From the NCBI RefSeq assembly GCF_042477335.2, contig NC_091247.1, positions 224,092,001 to 224,156,000 of the forward strand: a DNA stretch of 64,000 nucleotides. Direction: 5' to 3'. Source of the stretch: Ovis canadensis (lineage: Eukaryota > Chordata > Mammalia > Artiodactyla > Bovidae). The position numbers were made by a program, and so were the translations under genes. The notes beneath the pieces are model-generated. The model saw only the letters and a list, made by a program, of their open reading frames with translations. It was not told where the DNA came from and did not search any database. Shown in pieces: positions 41,025 through 53,000 of the stretch (the first letter of the stretch is position 1; the number at the start of each line of letters is the position of its first letter).

Positions 41025-44000
41025 AGGCATGAGCAGCCGGCGAGGAAGGGGGGCTTCCCCGCCCCCTGCGCCCCCAGGTGCGCGGCCCGCGCCGCCCACC
41101 CCCGGCGCCCGGCGAGCGAAGCCGCGCTCTAGGACCCGAGGAGGAGGGACTGCAGGGAGACCGAGCCTCCAGCGGGTGCTGCCGTGAGCGGCCGGCCGGG
41201 GGGGCTGGAAATGAAAGTAAAGCGCTCCGGAGCCACATGGACGGAGCTGCCGGGGCGGCGGCGCCGGGAGCAGGATGCGGCTGCCCGTAATTAAATAGCA
41301 TTTACTCTTATTATTACTAATAATAATAACGTAATCATACCTCTAGTCATAGCATACCATTTATCGGGCTCGGCGCAGGCCCGCGGGGAGCGCAGCCCGG
41401 CCGAGGTGAGTGCAGCGCGCGGCCCGAGCCCCGCGGGGCAGAGGCCGGGGGCCCGACCGCGGACCGGCGGCCGGTGCGGGAAGGGCTAGGGGAACCCGGG
41501 GGCCGCGCCGGGCCGGGCGGAGGCGCCGGGACCCCTGGCCTGGACGGAGCTGCGCTGGGGACGCCCGGAGAGTGCATGTTGCAAAAATAAAGACACAGCC
41601 TCCTCCCCCTCCGCAATCCCCCTTTCCTTCTTTTTGGGGCTCCCCCTCCCGGCCCCCGCGCCCAGCCCCAAAGTTTCAAAGTTATTGTGCGGCTGGGGGC
41701 ACCTGCCGCTGGGTGATTTGGCCGCCTCTGCAAGCCCCCGGGAGGTGTCTCGGAATTTCTTGCGTGGGGGGCTCTCTCTTGGGAGTCCGGAGCTTTGGGG
41801 TGCACGGAGGCTTTGCGGGTCCCCGCGATGGGGTTCGAGGGGATTGGCGATTGGCGGGGGCGTCGCTGGCAGCGCGCCCCTTCCTTTTGTGTGCGCCTTG
41901 GCCCCGCAGCGCCGGGAGTTGGAGGGACCGCAGCGCGGGCGGAGGACAGCGGCCGCCAACGGGCCGCCCCTGCGGGCTGCGGCGGCCACGCGAGCCCGGG
42001 GATCCGGGGCCTGCGGCCCGGCCCGGGGGAGAGGGCGGCAGGAAAGGGGGGCGCGGTCTGGGTAGGGGGCCATTTCCGGTCGCGGGTTCGGTCCCAGGAC
42101 TCCTAGGCCTACGAGGATTCCGTCGTCTGACCAGGTGCGCGCAGGGGCTTCGGGGGACAGCTCTAGCGCCTGCGGGGCGCCCCCTGAATGTGGGTCCCCG
42201 AGGGCCACCCACCACGGCGGCCTCGGACCCCTCTACTACCCTCCGCGGGCCTCAGGGCCCTTCCCGGCCTGCCCCTTTCTTTCCCTGATTTCCTCTTAAA
42301 ATCTGACCGGCTAGGACGTTTATAGGTGCCTGATTTGGGGGTCTTTCACAGAGACAAAGCAGTATTCCCAGGAGAAAAAAAAAATCAGCATTCACTCTGA
42401 TGGACTCTGATGGGTGTAATGCCTACATGCCATCAGTGGGGAAAAGTAGGGTCTGGAGAAGGGGGCTGAGCCCAGAGTGGGGGACTGGGGGCCCCCAGCA
42501 GCTTTGTCAGGGATTTCATCTCCCTGGGGCTGCTTACTGGGACTTTGGTCCTGGATACAAGACTTTGAACCCCAACTTCTTAGCATTTTCCCTCAGAGCT
42601 TGCAATTCATCAAGTTCCATGAAAATAGCAGAATGCAGATCCTTGAATCCTCACACAAATGGGATAATTATAGTATGTTTAGCAACTGTTGGACACAAAA
42701 TTCCAGCAGAATCTTTCATTCTGTTACCAAGTCTTCCTCTTCCCCTCTCCGCAAATACAACCATACCCACCTTGGTTGTCTTTCCCCATTTTTACTTCCC
42801 TTGGAAATTGGACTGCAAGCTAGAAATGATGCTCAGCAGATCACAATTAGAGCAGGTTTGAGGTGTGGGCTTCCTTAAGCTGGGGAGAAACCTGTTCCAG
42901 AAAGGTTGAGATCTGAGGATGGGGAGAGAACTTTTGTGATCCTTGAGCTGGGATGAGGGCTTCCCCAATGTCTCAGCAGTAAAGAATCTGCCTGCAATGC
43001 AGGAGTCTTGGGTTCAATCCCTGGATCAGAAAGATTTCCTGGAGAAGCCCATGGACAGAGGAGCCTGGCGGGCTGCAATCCACAGGGTCACGAAGGGTCG
43101 GACACGACTGAGCATGCATGCACATTTGTTCTGGGATGAAGTTCCATGGATACTGTGAATGACTGCTGGCTTTTTGTTTAGGATGAACAATTAAGAATGT
43201 GGTTTTTGGTGGATTATTTGGGGCTAAGAAGCTCTGTGGGATGATCTGGGCTCTTGAATCTTAAGTATAGGTCAGTTGAGGCATCAGTAGGTTTGGATTT
43301 GAGAATCCAAACATAATAATCCTTTAAATAGCACTTTTTAGTTTATAACAAAAGGGCTTCCACATATGTTCTCTCATCTGTCCTCCATAGCAACCATGTC
43401 AGCTCGACATTTTTCAATCTTAATTTTCCAGATGAGAGATCTGAAGCTTAGAGAGTTGAAGGTCTTCCTGGAAAGTCACACAACAGAGTTAGGATTCCTG
43501 CCTCATTTTCTGCCTCCAAATCTTCACCCTCTCCCAGACCCCTGCCTACCTTAGCAAATTAGTCTTCAAGAGCCTCTTATGATGTATAGTGTGATGCTGT
43601 GGAGTAGGCTTGGGTTGAGTTTGCCACTTAAAGGCTGGCTGGAAAGAGAAAAGTTAACTCTAGTGAACCAATGAGCGAACAAGATGATCTATACTGGGGT
43701 CCAGGCGGTGAGAGCAGAGAGAAGAGAGAGCTCTTAGGGTAACCTGGAAAAGTTAAGGAAGGTTTCCTCCAGCAGGTGGATCTGGAGCTTGAAAGAATGA
43801 GGAGGTGTGGCTGGGGTGGAGAAAAAGTAGGGCTCCTCACCACTGCTTCTGCGCCGGGACGTTGATGTACATTTTCTCTGATTCTTCCAGCAGCTCCGTG
43901 AGGGGTAGGCATTATTATCTCCATTTCACAGATGAAGAAACTGAGGAACACAGGATTTATGTGGCTGGTCACCCAAAGCCACCTGGCTGGATTTGAAGCC

Positions 44001-47000
44001 AGTCCTGTATGACAGTTGAGTGGGCTACATGGTGTCAGAATTGGACCACCTCCATCCCAAATACGGAGAGCAACAACAGGGACCCAGACAGTCTGAACTG
44101 GCAAATACTCTAGGGGTGGGGTCCCAGGCTAAAGGTTGACAGGCTCCCCAGGGCCAGAGAGTTTCACTGAACCAGCCTTGTGTCCCATGGTCTTATGGGG
44201 CTGGCCCAGTGCAAGTCCTCTCAGGCGGCTTCTGGTAGCCTGATTTTAGAAGGCAGACTGGTAATGGAAAGAGACTGGGTCCCGAGCATGGAGATCCGAG
44301 CTCAGTTCCCGGTGCCTGCCAGCGCCTGATTTGATACTGCCGAGGAGCTTGTAGCTTGGAAAGGAGAAGGATACAGATGATTAACCCGAGTCTCCCAAGG
44401 ACAGAAACTGGTTCTGATTCACCCTCTGTGTCCCAGGCCCCCGTGGAAGTGCCAGGAAGACACGATCAACTATTGTCTTGTCAAATTGAATAATGTCCCA
44501 GTGTAGAGGAAGAAGATTTATTTTGCCCTGAGGGTTGGAAGGTCTTCCAAGAAGAAGTGCCATTTAAAACATCGGAAAGGAAAAAAAAAGAATAACGTGT
44601 TGGAAAGATGGGTTGAGAAAGGGCATTCTAAGGAGAGGCGCTGAGCTGGACAAAGGCAGGGCTGTGTAAAGTCAGAATGGGCAGGTTGTCTGGAACACCC
44701 CACAGTGCAGGTGGCAGGTGTGAGTTCAGGTTCAAGTCAGGCTCTGCCACGTGGTCCCTTGGGTTCTCCGGCCCCAAGTTTCCTTTTCTGAAAAGGAACT
44801 CTGAGAGTTGATGATGTTTTATGGTAACCTCTGGGAGAAGCCCGGTGCCTGGGGATTGGGACAGGAGACTCATATGAGAGGAACTTTGTTGTTCAGTGGC
44901 CCAGTTGTGTCTGACTCTTTGGGACCCCATGGACTGCAGCACGCCAGGCTTCCCCATCCTTCACTGTCTCCTGGAGTTTGCTCAAATTCATGTCCATTGA
45001 GTCAGTGAAGCCATCCAACCATCTCGTCCTCTGTCGCCCCCTTCTCCCCCTGCCCTCTGTCTTTCCCAGCATCAGGGTCTTCTCCAGTGAATTGAGTCTT
45101 CGCATTAGGTGGCCAAAGTATTGGAGCTTCAGCATCAGTCCTTCCAATGAATATGCAGAATTGATTTCCTTTGGGATGGACTGGGTTGATCTCCTTGCTG
45201 TCCAAGGGACTCTCAAGAGTCTTCTCTAGCACCATAGTTCGAAAGCATCATTTCTTCAGTGCTCAGCTCTCTTTATGAGAGGAACTAGGGGAGTTTAAAC
45301 ATTTTTAGTAACTTCACAAACACCAATCCAGCGATTAGCTAGTGGCTAGCTGTTGTGAGTGCTTTCTCCTGGATGAGCTTATTGAATCTTTATGATAGCT
45401 GTATATAGGTGGGTGCTATAATTTATCCCCATTTTGCAGATGGAGAAATTGCGGCACAGGAAGGTTAAATGTCATCCTGTAAGTGGCAGAGCTGGAGGGC
45501 AAACCAGGGCAGTCTGGCTGTTGAGTTGGCCCACTGGGGACCACATGAGGCTAGGCAGGAGGAAGGCAGGAGACTCGTGGGGCCGGTGGTGGTACAGTTG
45601 AGACAGCAGAGGGTGGAGTTGTCCTCTGAGGGAGTCTGACTGCAGCTTCAGCTGGGGTTGATGAAGTGACGGCTATGTGTCAGCTCCCTGGAGCCTCCAC
45701 GGAAGCCAGCTCCTTTCATCACATTTAATGGTCCATAGAAAACGGGCTCGTTTTCCTTTTCTCTGTCAGCACCAGCTATGGGGCTCCTTCCCACCTTATT
45801 TATTTCTCCTAGTAAGTCTGTTTCTTTGCAAGCGCCCTGATGGCTTCTGCAGGTGTGTTAACGCCATTTCACCATCAGGCCTTGGAGGCCCAGAGGGAAG
45901 GGGAGGCAACCTTTCTGCATCCAGGAGCTGTCTAGAGGCGACTTCAGTTCAGCAGCAGTTCCCGAGCTCCAGATGGGAGCCTGAGATTCAAGCTGGATGG
46001 GCACAGCAGCTACAGCGCCAGCAACCACAGCTGGATGTGGCTGTGTGCCCATCCTGTGCTTGCACTTTCTGTGTGCCTTCTGTTACCAAATCTGCTAGCA
46101 GCCCCATTTTGCAGATGAGAAAATTAAGGTTCCCAGATCATACGACTGAAGTAGAGCAGGAGGGTCAGGGGCAGCCCAAGCCCGAGTCTGGGGTCTTAGC
46201 TGCCCTGTCAGAGAGATGCTGTCAAGCTGTTTCAGTTTCCAGGGAGCTCTTTGCTTTTTCTTTTTAAAATATTTATTTATCGATATGGCTGCATGGGGTT
46301 TTAGTCACAAGATCTTCATTGTGTCATGTGGAATCTTTCCTTGCAGCACGCAGACTCTCTAGTTGTGGCACACAGGCACCTGAGGGTGCAGTCTTGGTTG
46401 TCCCGCAGCACGTGGGATTTTAGTTCCCTGACCAGGGATCGAACCTGTGTCCCTTGCATTGCACAGTGGATTCTCAACCACTGGACCCCCAGTAAAGTCT
46501 CTTGAGCTCTTTTCTTACCTGCCTGGAAACCTTAGTTATTTAACATTTGTGTCTAGTCTCTCATTCACCCTCATGATAATCCTTCATGATAAGAGAAATC
46601 TCTGTTAGTCAAAAGAAACCAAGGGGTGACCCACCCACCCTCAAATTCTTCCTGCTCTGTCCGCAGCGTGACTCAGAGAGGGGACCAACCGAGTGTCAGA
46701 TTCCCTGAGACCAAGAGCTGGGGTCAGCCAGCGAGTGTCTATCAAGCACATCCCTGAGGGCTGCAGGCAAAGGCTGAGACTGTGACTCTTTTCAGAGGCT
46801 CCTCTAAGCTCTGGAACATTCCGTGTCAAACCCTGTCCCTCTGCAGGCAGAGGGGTCCAAAGTCCTGGCTTTCCTTCCCCGCTCCAGCACACACTAGCTG
46901 CATGAGGAGGGCACTAGCATCTCCTCAGTCTTGGCCTCAGTCTTCTGGTCTGTGAAATGGCCTTGCTGATTCAGTCCCATCTGCCTCAGGTTTGCTCTGA

Positions 47001-50000
47001 AACTTAAATGAAGGAACTTTGAAAGTTATAAAGACCACCCAGTGTGATGGCCATGAATACTGAATAACCTTCAGAATGTTCCTGAATCTTCTCCACTGCC
47101 CGCCTTGATCTGGGCCTTGACCCCCACAGCAGGCAGCCTCCTAACTAACCTTCTACCTTCGCCTCTTAGGACCCACCCCCAAGGCAGAAGCTAAGGGGTC
47201 TTCTCAAGATTTAAAGGAGACCCTGTCAGGACTCCCCTGGTGGCCCAATAGTTAAGACTTGCCCTCCCACTGCAGGGGCCATGGGTTCGATCCCTGGTCA
47301 GGGAACTAGATCCTGCCACACAGCCAATATATAAAATAATAATAATAATAGATATTTTAAAAATAGATGCGATTGTCAGTCCTCTGCTGAAAACCTTCCA
47401 GTGGTTCCCCAGCACACGTGGAGCACAGAGCTGGCTCTCACACAGAGTGAGCTGCGTGTAGCTCTCTGACCAGGCCCAGCCTGTCCCCGGCCCCTTTTGC
47501 TTCCTGCTTGGCCTGCTCTCATTCCAGTCCTGCAGCCTCAACTGGCCTTCTGTCTCTTCCTTGAACATTCTAAGCTTGTTCCCACCTCAGGGCCATTCAC
47601 CGAGCGGCACTTGGTGCCAGGTGCGCCCTTACCCACCTCCCGGGTCCCCGTGACTGGCTCCTTGTCTCTTAAACGCCACCTCCCAGGACAGGCCTTCCCT
47701 AAGCTCCCAGCCACCCCCACCCCCATCATTCCCTGCCACGATCCCTGTTTTAGTTTCTGTGTAACTCTTATCTGTATCTCTGCTTGTCTTGTGCATTTAA
47801 CACTGACCTTTTTATTTGTTTTTCCACGCCTGAACCACAAGCTCCCCAAGGCCAGGGACTTCATTAATCTCATTCCCTCGGCTCCGGCAGAGCCCAACTG
47901 CACACAAAGGTGTTCTGTGGTTATTTGTTGAGTAAATGAACAATAGTAGCAGAGTGGTCCAGAACAGCCCTTGCCCAAAAAGAGTGGCCTAGACAGAAAG
48001 TAGGGCTTCCCTGGGGGCTCCGTGGTAAAGAACCCGCCTGCCAATGCAGGAGACACGAGTTCGATCTGTGGGTTGGGAAGATCCCCTGGAGGAGGAAATG
48101 GCAACCCACTCCAGTATTCTTGCCTGGAGAATCCCACGGACAGAGAAGCCTGGCGGGCTCAGTCCATAGGCTCTAGGAATCGGACACGACTGAACACACA
48201 GGTGTCGTCATTAGTCTTGCAAGGTGGATATCATTAGCTCCATCCTGTAAAGGACAAAACAGAGGCTCAGACTGATTCCGTGAAAGCTAGCATGGGTCAG
48301 GGCTATGATGGGAACCCAGCTCGTGGCCCTTTGCACTGCTCTGGCCTCTCTTCAGCCCATGATTCAGGCAGAGCAGCTCATGAAACTCTTGGTGCTCAGG
48401 TGTTAGGACCACAGGATTTCTCCTGCTATGAACAGGAGCAGTGACTTCAAATTGCTCAAAAAAATAAAAAAAGAGAATAGTAAGCAGTCAGTCGGAGCTC
48501 TGGGACCCTGGGTGAGTTCTGTTTTGTTTTGTTTTTTTTTAATGTGTACATGCCCATAACTCCCAAGTGTAAGCTTCTGTTACTTTTCTATTAAAAAAAA
48601 AAAAAAAGAGTTATTGTTCAAATGTCTCACTTTAGCGGCATAGCAGGTGGGTCTTGATGGAGAAGCAGGAGTAGAGCGTTGGCCCCCTGGAGAGAGATGT
48701 AGGTGTGAACCCTTCTGTGCAATTGGGCCCTTAGGTTGCTGGGAAGGAGAAAGACAAGGTGAAGAAAGTATTGAGTCAAAGCCCTTTGGAGCCAGGGTGC
48801 TGCGGGAGGGCGGGGATTAGGCCTTGCTGCTGATGCTTGCTTTTACTTTGGCTTATGGTGGGGTGCCGGGGGAGGCCTGGGGCAAGTTTCTTGAACCTTG
48901 GTTTCTGTTCAAGGTGGCCAATTAAAAGAAACAAATTACAGGTTGCTGAGGCCTGTGGGTATCCATTGCATGTCCATTCCCGAACATACCTGCAGCCTGC
49001 TTCCCTGGTAGCAGTGTGGCCTTGGATAAGCCACGGAGCCCTCCAAGCCTCATTTTTTGTTTTTTGGCCACTTCACGCTGCATGTGGGATCTTAGTTCCC
49101 CGGCCAAGGATCGAACCTGCACCCCCTGCTTTGGAAGTACAGAGTCTTAACCAGTGGACCACCAGGGAAGTCCCCAAGTCTCTTTATTTTTTTAATAAAA
49201 AGACTTCACATTTGTAGGCCTCACTTTTGGGTGGAAAGTGGGGATAAGAGCACCTATTTTTGAGATTACTGTAGGGATAAGTAACCTGATCCTGAGAGCA
49301 GGGCTTCTCAAGCCCCCTGTACCACAGACCTGTCAGGCAGCCTGGGGACACCCATGAATGCCTTCTCAGAATACTCTTTCTAGATTCATGCAGTGAAAAC
49401 ACACAGGATTACCAAGGAGATCAATGCTCTTGAACTACAGTTTGGCTGTTTTTTAAATCAATGCACTAACAAATAAGAACCAGCAGTGAGTCTATGTAAC
49501 TACCATAATTTTGAAGTTGGGGTGAGCGCGAACCAAGATTTCGTTGTGTCTGCAGCAGCTGATACGTGACACGGAGAAAGCTGTGATTTCTGTGCCTGGC
49601 GCTCTTGGGGTGTTTTGCCTGTGTTCCTAGCTTGGGGGGGGGATGGTTAGTATGAGGTAGAAGTTTGTGAAAAAAGTTGTGTTTTCCCAGACCCCTGGAA
49701 ACCGGTTACAGACCCCTGAGTTCTCTCCTTGGGACCCGTGTTCAAAACTCCTGCCATAGAAGTGGCTGGGCACCCAGCAGGGGACCCCCAGAAAAGACTT
49801 CCCTGGAGCAGAGGGCAGTCCAGTGGACAGATGGGGACGGATGAGGATGAGGATGAGGGGAAGGGGTAGATGCAGACCCGGAGAGCTGACGAGTGAGGTC
49901 AGAGACCATGGAATTAAAGGCTTCCTGGGCTCTCTGGGTAGCCGTCGAGGGCCTGGTGAGTCGGGAGAAGTGCCAGGCGTGGAGATGACGTAAGCTCAGA

Positions 50001-53000
50001 TAGTGTTCGTGCAGTGTGTAACCTGTCCGCACGCTGCAGTGGGGCAGGTGAGTGCCGGGGGTGCGGGGGGTGGGGAGGTGGAGTGCAGGTCCAGGCTAAA
50101 GGCAGCCTGCGGGGGTGGGGGAGCACTTTTGAGTTGGGACGTGACACTCTCTGAGCCCCAGAACCCAAGTGCCAGAGTTCAAAGCCCAGTTTCGTCACTT
50201 AGTAACTAACCCCGGCAGGTCACTTCATCTCTTTGTGCCTTGGTTTCCTCATCTGTAAAATGAGGGTGATAGTGGTACTTTCCTAAGGAGTGTTATAAGG
50301 ATTAAGCATAATACTTAATGTTATATATAGTATCTTGTTATATATAGTATCTTATAGTATGTTATATATAGTATCTTATATAGTATCTTACTCTACTGGT
50401 ATATAGTATCTTTTTAAAATTAACTTATTTTAATTGGATAGTATCTTAGTATAGCATTATAGTTGAAGCTCACCAGGGCTTCCCTGGTGGCTGAGTGGTA
50501 AAGAATCCCCCTGCCAATACAGGAGACGCAGGTTCGATCCCTGGGTCGGGAAGATTCCATGGAGAAGGAAATGGCAACCCACTCCACTATTCTTGCCTGG
50601 GAAATCCCATGGACAGAGGAGCCTGGCTGGCTACAGCCCATGGGGTTTCCGAAGAGTCAGACAAGACTTAAACGGAACAAACAACTCAGAATAATATCTG
50701 GTAAGAGAAAGTGCTCAATAAATGATGACTGAACTCTGCATCTTCACTTTTATTCCAGGTTTCATGAGACTGTACTTACTCAGAGTGTATTTTTTTTTCT
50801 GTGCTGCTGAGAGATAAAGCAGATACAGCTTCTTCCTTCAAGGAGCACCTAGTTTAGGGAGAGAATGGGGATATGAACACATACTTTCAGTTAACTAGGA
50901 TCACTGCCGTGCTTGTGAGCTTGAGGGGCTGAGCTTGGGTGGACTTTGGGGCAGACAGCCTTCCTGGTAGAAAAGCCACCTCAGCTGAGCTTTAAGAAAC
51001 AGGCATTAATCAGGGTTGTTCTAGAAAGAGCGGGCAGCTTGAACAGGAAGCTGCGTGGTCCAAAGTTGCTGGAATGTCACATTCCAGACCGGGCCACGGG
51101 CACTGTGTGCCCTGGATGAACAGCCTGGCCTTTGTCCTCCTGGTAGTGGGTGTCATGGAAGGTTTTGTTTGTTTTTAACTTTTTATTCACAGGAAGTTGC
51201 GAAAATGGTAACAAAGGGTTCCCTTTACTCTGCTTCCCTTGATGGTGATATCCAGCCAATATCAGAACCAGAAAAATGACATTGGTACATTACTGGACCA
51301 CAGAGCTTATTCACTTTTCACCTTTTTAAAAAAATTGATTTCTTATTTGTTTGGCTGCGCTGGGTCTTAGTTGTACCGTGCTCAGTGCTCAGGAACTTCA
51401 CTGTGACAGGCAAACTCTTAGCTGTGTCGTGTGGGATCTAGTTCCCTGACCAGGGGTTGAACCTGGGTCCCCTGCATTGAGAGAGTCGAATCCTAGCCGC
51501 TGGGTCACCAGGGAGGTCCTCACATTTCTTTAGACCTACATTCATGTGGGTGTGCGCATGCATCTCGGAGGGTTCTGAGCAAGGGAGTGATGCTGACATG
51601 TGAATTGGACAGAGATCCCTGACCAGCAATTGGCAGCAGATTGCAGGGAGCCCAATGGTCAGAGGTGATGGAGGGCCTGCTTGTGGAGGTGATGGGAGAA
51701 GTGTGGACAAGTGTTTCAGAGGTAAAGCTAGAACTGGAGATTGACTGAGAGAAGGATGATGGTTGGATCTATGACTAGAGTTGGAGAATGACGGAGGAGG
51801 AGCAGGATTAGGGGAGAAGCTGCTGAGTTAAGTCTGGAATGTATTGAGTCAGAACACTCAGCTCAACTGGAATGGGCACCAAGGAGGACTTTCTGAACAC
51901 GGAGGCATCCATGCTGGGTCTTAAAGGATGAGTAGGAGTTGGCTGGGGGTGCAGGTGGGGAAGGGGAGGCCATTCCAGGTAGAGGGTTCGGGATTAGGAA
52001 AGGCACAGAGGTCATAAGCAGCCTGGGTATTGGGCATCTGGGTAGCATTTCCTACAAGGTAAAAGACGCAAATCTGAAATATTGGGGAGGGGGTGAGCCG
52101 GGTGGGAGGAATAGATTTGTGAGTCATCGACCTGACTCATGAGATCATGAGATGCAAGAGCTCATCTAGGGGGAGCAGGTGGAGTGAGGAGACCAAGAGC
52201 ACTGTCCCTGAAGCCGAAGACCTGGGTGGACGAGGACAAGGACCCACAGATGCAGCCAGCAGTCCCAGCAAAGGCCAATAAAACACTGGCCCCTCCTGGG
52301 CTCAGCAGGTAGGAGGTCCCTGGGACGGGGAGGACCCTCGGCAGGCACCCTCAGTGGAGTGAGCGTGGGCTTGTCGTGAGTTGGGGAGTGGAGTGGGAGG
52401 TGTGGAGGTGGAGACAGCATAGACAACTCTTTCACAGAATGTGATCGAGAGAGGGAGTCAAGGTTGTGCTCGCCGGAAGGGGATTCGGGATCTGAGGAGG
52501 GAATTATTTTGAGGGGTGGGGAAGACTTGAATGTGATAACAGATGGAGGTTCCTGGGGCTAGGCCTCTTTGCTTAATGGGCAACACTAAATTCGTGGGCC
52601 CCCATGTGCGTGGGCTCGGGGGCCAGGCTGCTAGGGTTTGAATCCCAGCTCTGCCTAGTTCCAGCTGTGTGACCTTGGGTAAGTCACTTAACTTCTCTGT
52701 GCCCTCTGCTCCTCCACAAATTGGGAATGATAGTAGTCCCGATGTCATAGGATTATGCAAGTCTTAAGAAAGGTGTTATGTGGGTTGGGAGGTGGGCAAG
52801 TAAGTAAGTGTTAGTCGCTCAGTCGTGCCCGACTCTTTGCGACTCCATGGACTGCAGCCCACCAGGCTCTTCTGTCCATGAGATTTTCCAGGCAAGGATA
52901 CTGGAGTGGGTTGCCATTTCCTTCTCCAGGGGATCTTCCCAACCCAGGGATCGAACCCAGGTCTCCTGCACTGCAGGCAGATTCTTTACCGACTGAGTTA

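Larger units (their letters stand above)
40990..42290 (+). promoter_or_regulatory. ZC3H7B: ZC3H7B CpG-island promoter
   Basis: A 1.3-kb island of very high GC and CpG content, the only one between RANGAP1 and the ZC3H7B coding start, so taken as the ZC3H7B promoter. No TATA box at a convincing position. An AT-rich block of about 65 bp (41285-41350) breaks the island just before the probable exon 1 donor. Long open frames on both strands (for example 41410-42288) are a side effect of GC richness. Confidence 0.8.

Noticed and set aside
28150-41405. Shared bidirectional promoter for RANGAP1 and ZC3H7B
   Set aside because: The two CpG islands are separated by about 12 kb of repeats, too far for a common core promoter.
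41410-42288. 292-residue plus-strand and 240-residue minus-strand open frames in the CpG island
   Set aside because: Composition of a CpG island in several frames at once. They lie in ZC3H7B intron 1 beyond a good splice donor, with no family resemblance.
45677-46267. 196-residue plus-strand open frame
   Set aside because: Runs through MIR-like text into a CHR SINE; no domain and no conserved start.
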